Source of the DNA: Ilyobacter_A sp963668015
GTDB taxonomy: Bacteria; Fusobacteriota; Fusobacteriia; Fusobacteriales; Fusobacteriaceae
Assembly: GCA_963668015.2 (NCBI GenBank)
Contig: CAXXCR010000001.1
Coordinates: forward strand, 10,269-74,268
Length of the DNA stretch: 64,000 bases
Direction: 5' to 3'
The notes under the pieces were generated by a model. It searched no databases and was not told the origin of the DNA. It worked only from the letters and a program-made list of their open reading frames with translations. The translations under genes were made by a program, and so were the position numbers. Positions 62,873 to 64,000 of the stretch are shown piece by piece. Position 1 is the stretch's first letter, and every line of letters starts with the position of its first letter.

Positions 62873-63082
62873 ATGGGAAGAAACCAACATGTTGTTCCAC
62901 ATGGTGATGAATGGGCAGTAAAAGGTGAAGGAAACCATAAATTAACTAAAATTACAAAAACTCAAAAAGAAGCTATAAAAATTGCTGAAGAAATCGCAAT
63001 GCATCAAAAAGCAGTAACCAAAATACACGATAAGAACGGAAAAATTATAGGTGGAAAAAACTTTACGGTTCCACACAGCTAA
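62873..63082 (+). CDS. DUF2188 domain protein
   Basis: 69 residues, matching the small DUF2188 family nearly end to end: 'GRNQHVVPHGDEWAVKGEGN', 'TKTQKEAIKIAEEIA', 'VTKIHDKNGKIIGGKNF'. GGGAGGC precedes ATG 62873. Function unknown; the fold may bind DNA-like or phage-related partners, and such genes often appear sporadically. A perfect terminator follows. The 240 bp upstream (62634-62872) hold no gene. Confidence 0.85.
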   Translation: MGRNQHVVPHGDEWAVKGEGNHKLTKITKTQKEAIKIAEEIAMHQKAVTKIHDKNGKIIGGKNFTVPHS

Positions 63083-63110
63083 AAATAAGCATTAAACGCT
63101 CTATAAATAT

Positions 63111-63140
63111 AATAGGAGAGGGATATATCCCTCTCCTATT
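63111..63140. terminator. Perfect 30-nt palindrome, terminator of the DUF2188 gene
   Basis: AATAGGAGAGGGATA / TATCCCTCTCCTATT is a perfect inverted repeat followed by an A/T tract on the plus strand; it also lies near the end of the minus-strand gene at 63178. Confidence 0.8.
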
Positions 63141-63177
63141 ATATTTATATTATTTTTTAAATTTTATGCTGCCCGTT

Positions 63178-63578
63178 CTATATCTGCTCTACGAACAATA
63201 TCTGTACAGGCGGCAGATTGTTCCTGTCAAAATAAGATTGGGTATCAGCAAGGGAATTTTTCTTATACTCTATCCCTTTTTGGTTGCTATTTACATTCAT
63301 ATCTATAATGCTGCTTACAAAAGCTATTCTGCTTTGAGCCAATTCTTCGTTTTCATCATATGAAGATTTTTCATCAGTATTAGCGATTGCATACAGTGTC
63401 CCTTTTTTGTCGTTTAATCCATCTATATAAGATGTCAATGACACTATCTCATTTAAAGCCAGCTGATCCTCTTTAAAGTTCTTTAAAATTAACTTCTCTA
63501 CTTTTGCTGAAGTTTCATCAAAAGAAATCGCTGATATCCGCCATAAATATAAGAAAGAAAATCCAATTTAAATACCAT
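63178..63578 (-). CDS. Exported protein of unknown function (frameshifted start)
   Basis: ATG 63578 with AAGGGGG upstream begins MVFKLDF; in the next phases come a hydrophobic run 'LNWIFFLIFMADIS' and then 'ISFDETSAKVEKLILKNFKE', which continues uninterrupted as 'LNEIVSLTSYIDGLNDKKG' to the stop at 63178. So a signal peptide plus ~110-residue Asn/Asp/Ser-rich periplasmic domain, if two one-base shifts near 63530-63570 are repaired. No family recognised. Confidence 0.5.
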
Positions 63579-63865
63579 AACGTAGCGCCCCCTTTGTAAA
63601 ACTTTAAATGAAGTCACCTATAACTACATTAGTCTAACAATTATATTTCAAACACCTATTGAATGAAAGTTATTTAGCGGATTTAAATAATTTTAACCAA
63701 AAGTACTGTCATTTTTCAACCATTCATTGTCTCACTAAAAACAGTTTGCAGTATTTTATGGCTTAAAATAATATAATAATTACTATATCTAATTTTTATT
63801 TTGAACTGATAAAATATAAGGAATAACGTTTATTTTAATATATGTTTTATTACGGGGGGATATAA

Positions 63866-64000
63866 GTGTTTCAAAAAGGTTGTAGGCTGTTTTTTAGTAT
63901 GTTTTTAATTTATTTAGTCCTATTTATAGCGGGATGCAGTGAAAAGCAAAAGAATGATGTAATCAAAATAGGTGTTAGCGTATCCAATCTAGACGACATG
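63866..64000 (+). CDS. Sugar-binding lipoprotein (partial, 3' end outside window)
   Basis: GTG 63866 after GGGGGGA starts MFQKGCRLFFSMFLIYLVLF with a lipobox 'LFIAGC' (Cys24) and then 'VIKIGVSVSNLDDM'. This N-terminus resembles RbsB/XylF/MglB-type periplasmic substrate-binding proteins, whose first strand reads IGVS(M/V)S. Only 45 codons lie in the window. The substrate cannot be told. The upstream gap 63579-63865 is A/T-rich and must hold its promoter, but I could not place it. Confidence 0.7.
   Translation, partial: MFQKGCRLFFSMFLIYLVLFIAGCSEKQKNDVIKIGVSVSNLDDM

Noticed and set aside
1..64000. tRNA, rRNA, CRISPR arrays, transposases
   Set aside because: None was recognised by eye on either strand; no regularly spaced repeats and no CCA-ended cloverleaf. 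A tRNAscan or Rfam search could still find small RNAs.

Overview
The window is A+T-rich bacterial chromosome with dense, short-spaced operons, mostly on the minus strand. It most resembles a member of the Fusobacteriota (Fusobacteriaceae; Ilyobacter/Propionigenium/Psychrilyobacter-like). Pointers are a type Vd patatin autotransporter of the Fusobacterium FplA type, a TonB/ExbBD cluster behind a giant TPR protein, a MipA/OmpV porin-like protein, DUF4911, DUF4126 and DUF116 proteins, and a low-GC gene set inside a double-membraned cell. The assignment is inference from gene content. I see no rRNA, tRNA, CRISPR array, insertion sequence or prophage.

Layout. 0-2.3 kb (minus): DUF4911 protein, ksgA and two tandem hpt genes, one lacking its catalytic Asp. 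2.3-7 kb (plus): PASTA protein, rsgA, rpe, a MarR-FeoA fusion and an NFACT/RqcH protein. 7-23 kb (minus): FplA-like autotransporter, aroA, a DHH-CBS-tRNA nucleotidyltransferase fusion, serC, small membrane proteins, a U32 peptidase-like enzyme, dnaB, rplI, DUF2232, an M20 hydrolase and dnaX. 22.4-29.1 kb (minus): an operon running TPR protein, small exported protein, exbB, exbD, tonB, then an NtrC-like regulator whose receiver and AAA+ catalytic residues are largely lost. 29-37 kb (minus): DUF116, glgB, dnaN, a sigma-70 factor, gpsA, plsY and an RlmD-like methyltransferase. 37-47 kb (minus): ftsL-like, rsmH, a stomatin-like protein, glgP, yggT, proC, pgsA, rimO and pnp. 47.7-48.8 kb: mipA (plus) between pnp and rpsO. 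48.9-57.1 kb (minus): HAD phosphatase, ftsH, tilS, spoIID, a radical SAM protein and mltG. 57.4-64 kb is looser: an amino-acid permease, a UbiA prenyltransferase flanked by two diverged ~300-bp direct repeats, a VOC pseudogene, an RNA methyltransferase, DUF2188 and the start of a sugar-binding lipoprotein.

The genes serve mainly replication (dnaN, dnaX, dnaB), translation and ribosome or tRNA maturation (ksgA, rsgA, rplI, rpsO, rlmD, rimO, tilS, CCA enzyme, RqcH), envelope biogenesis (rsmH/ftsL, mltG, spoIID, plsY, gpsA, pgsA, Ton system) and glycogen turnover (glgB, glgP).

Two patches (about 18.35-21.2 kb and 30.7-34.5 kb) plus a few spots near 62.4 and 63.5 kb carry many one-base frameshifts, often in homopolymers, in genes that are otherwise well conserved and essential (dnaX, dnaN, rplI). 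I read these as sequencing errors and annotate the genes as whole CDSs. The real candidates for unusual biology are the pseudo-NtrC Ton operon, the altered hpt paralogue, the MarR-FeoA fusion and the repeat-flanked prenyltransferase.
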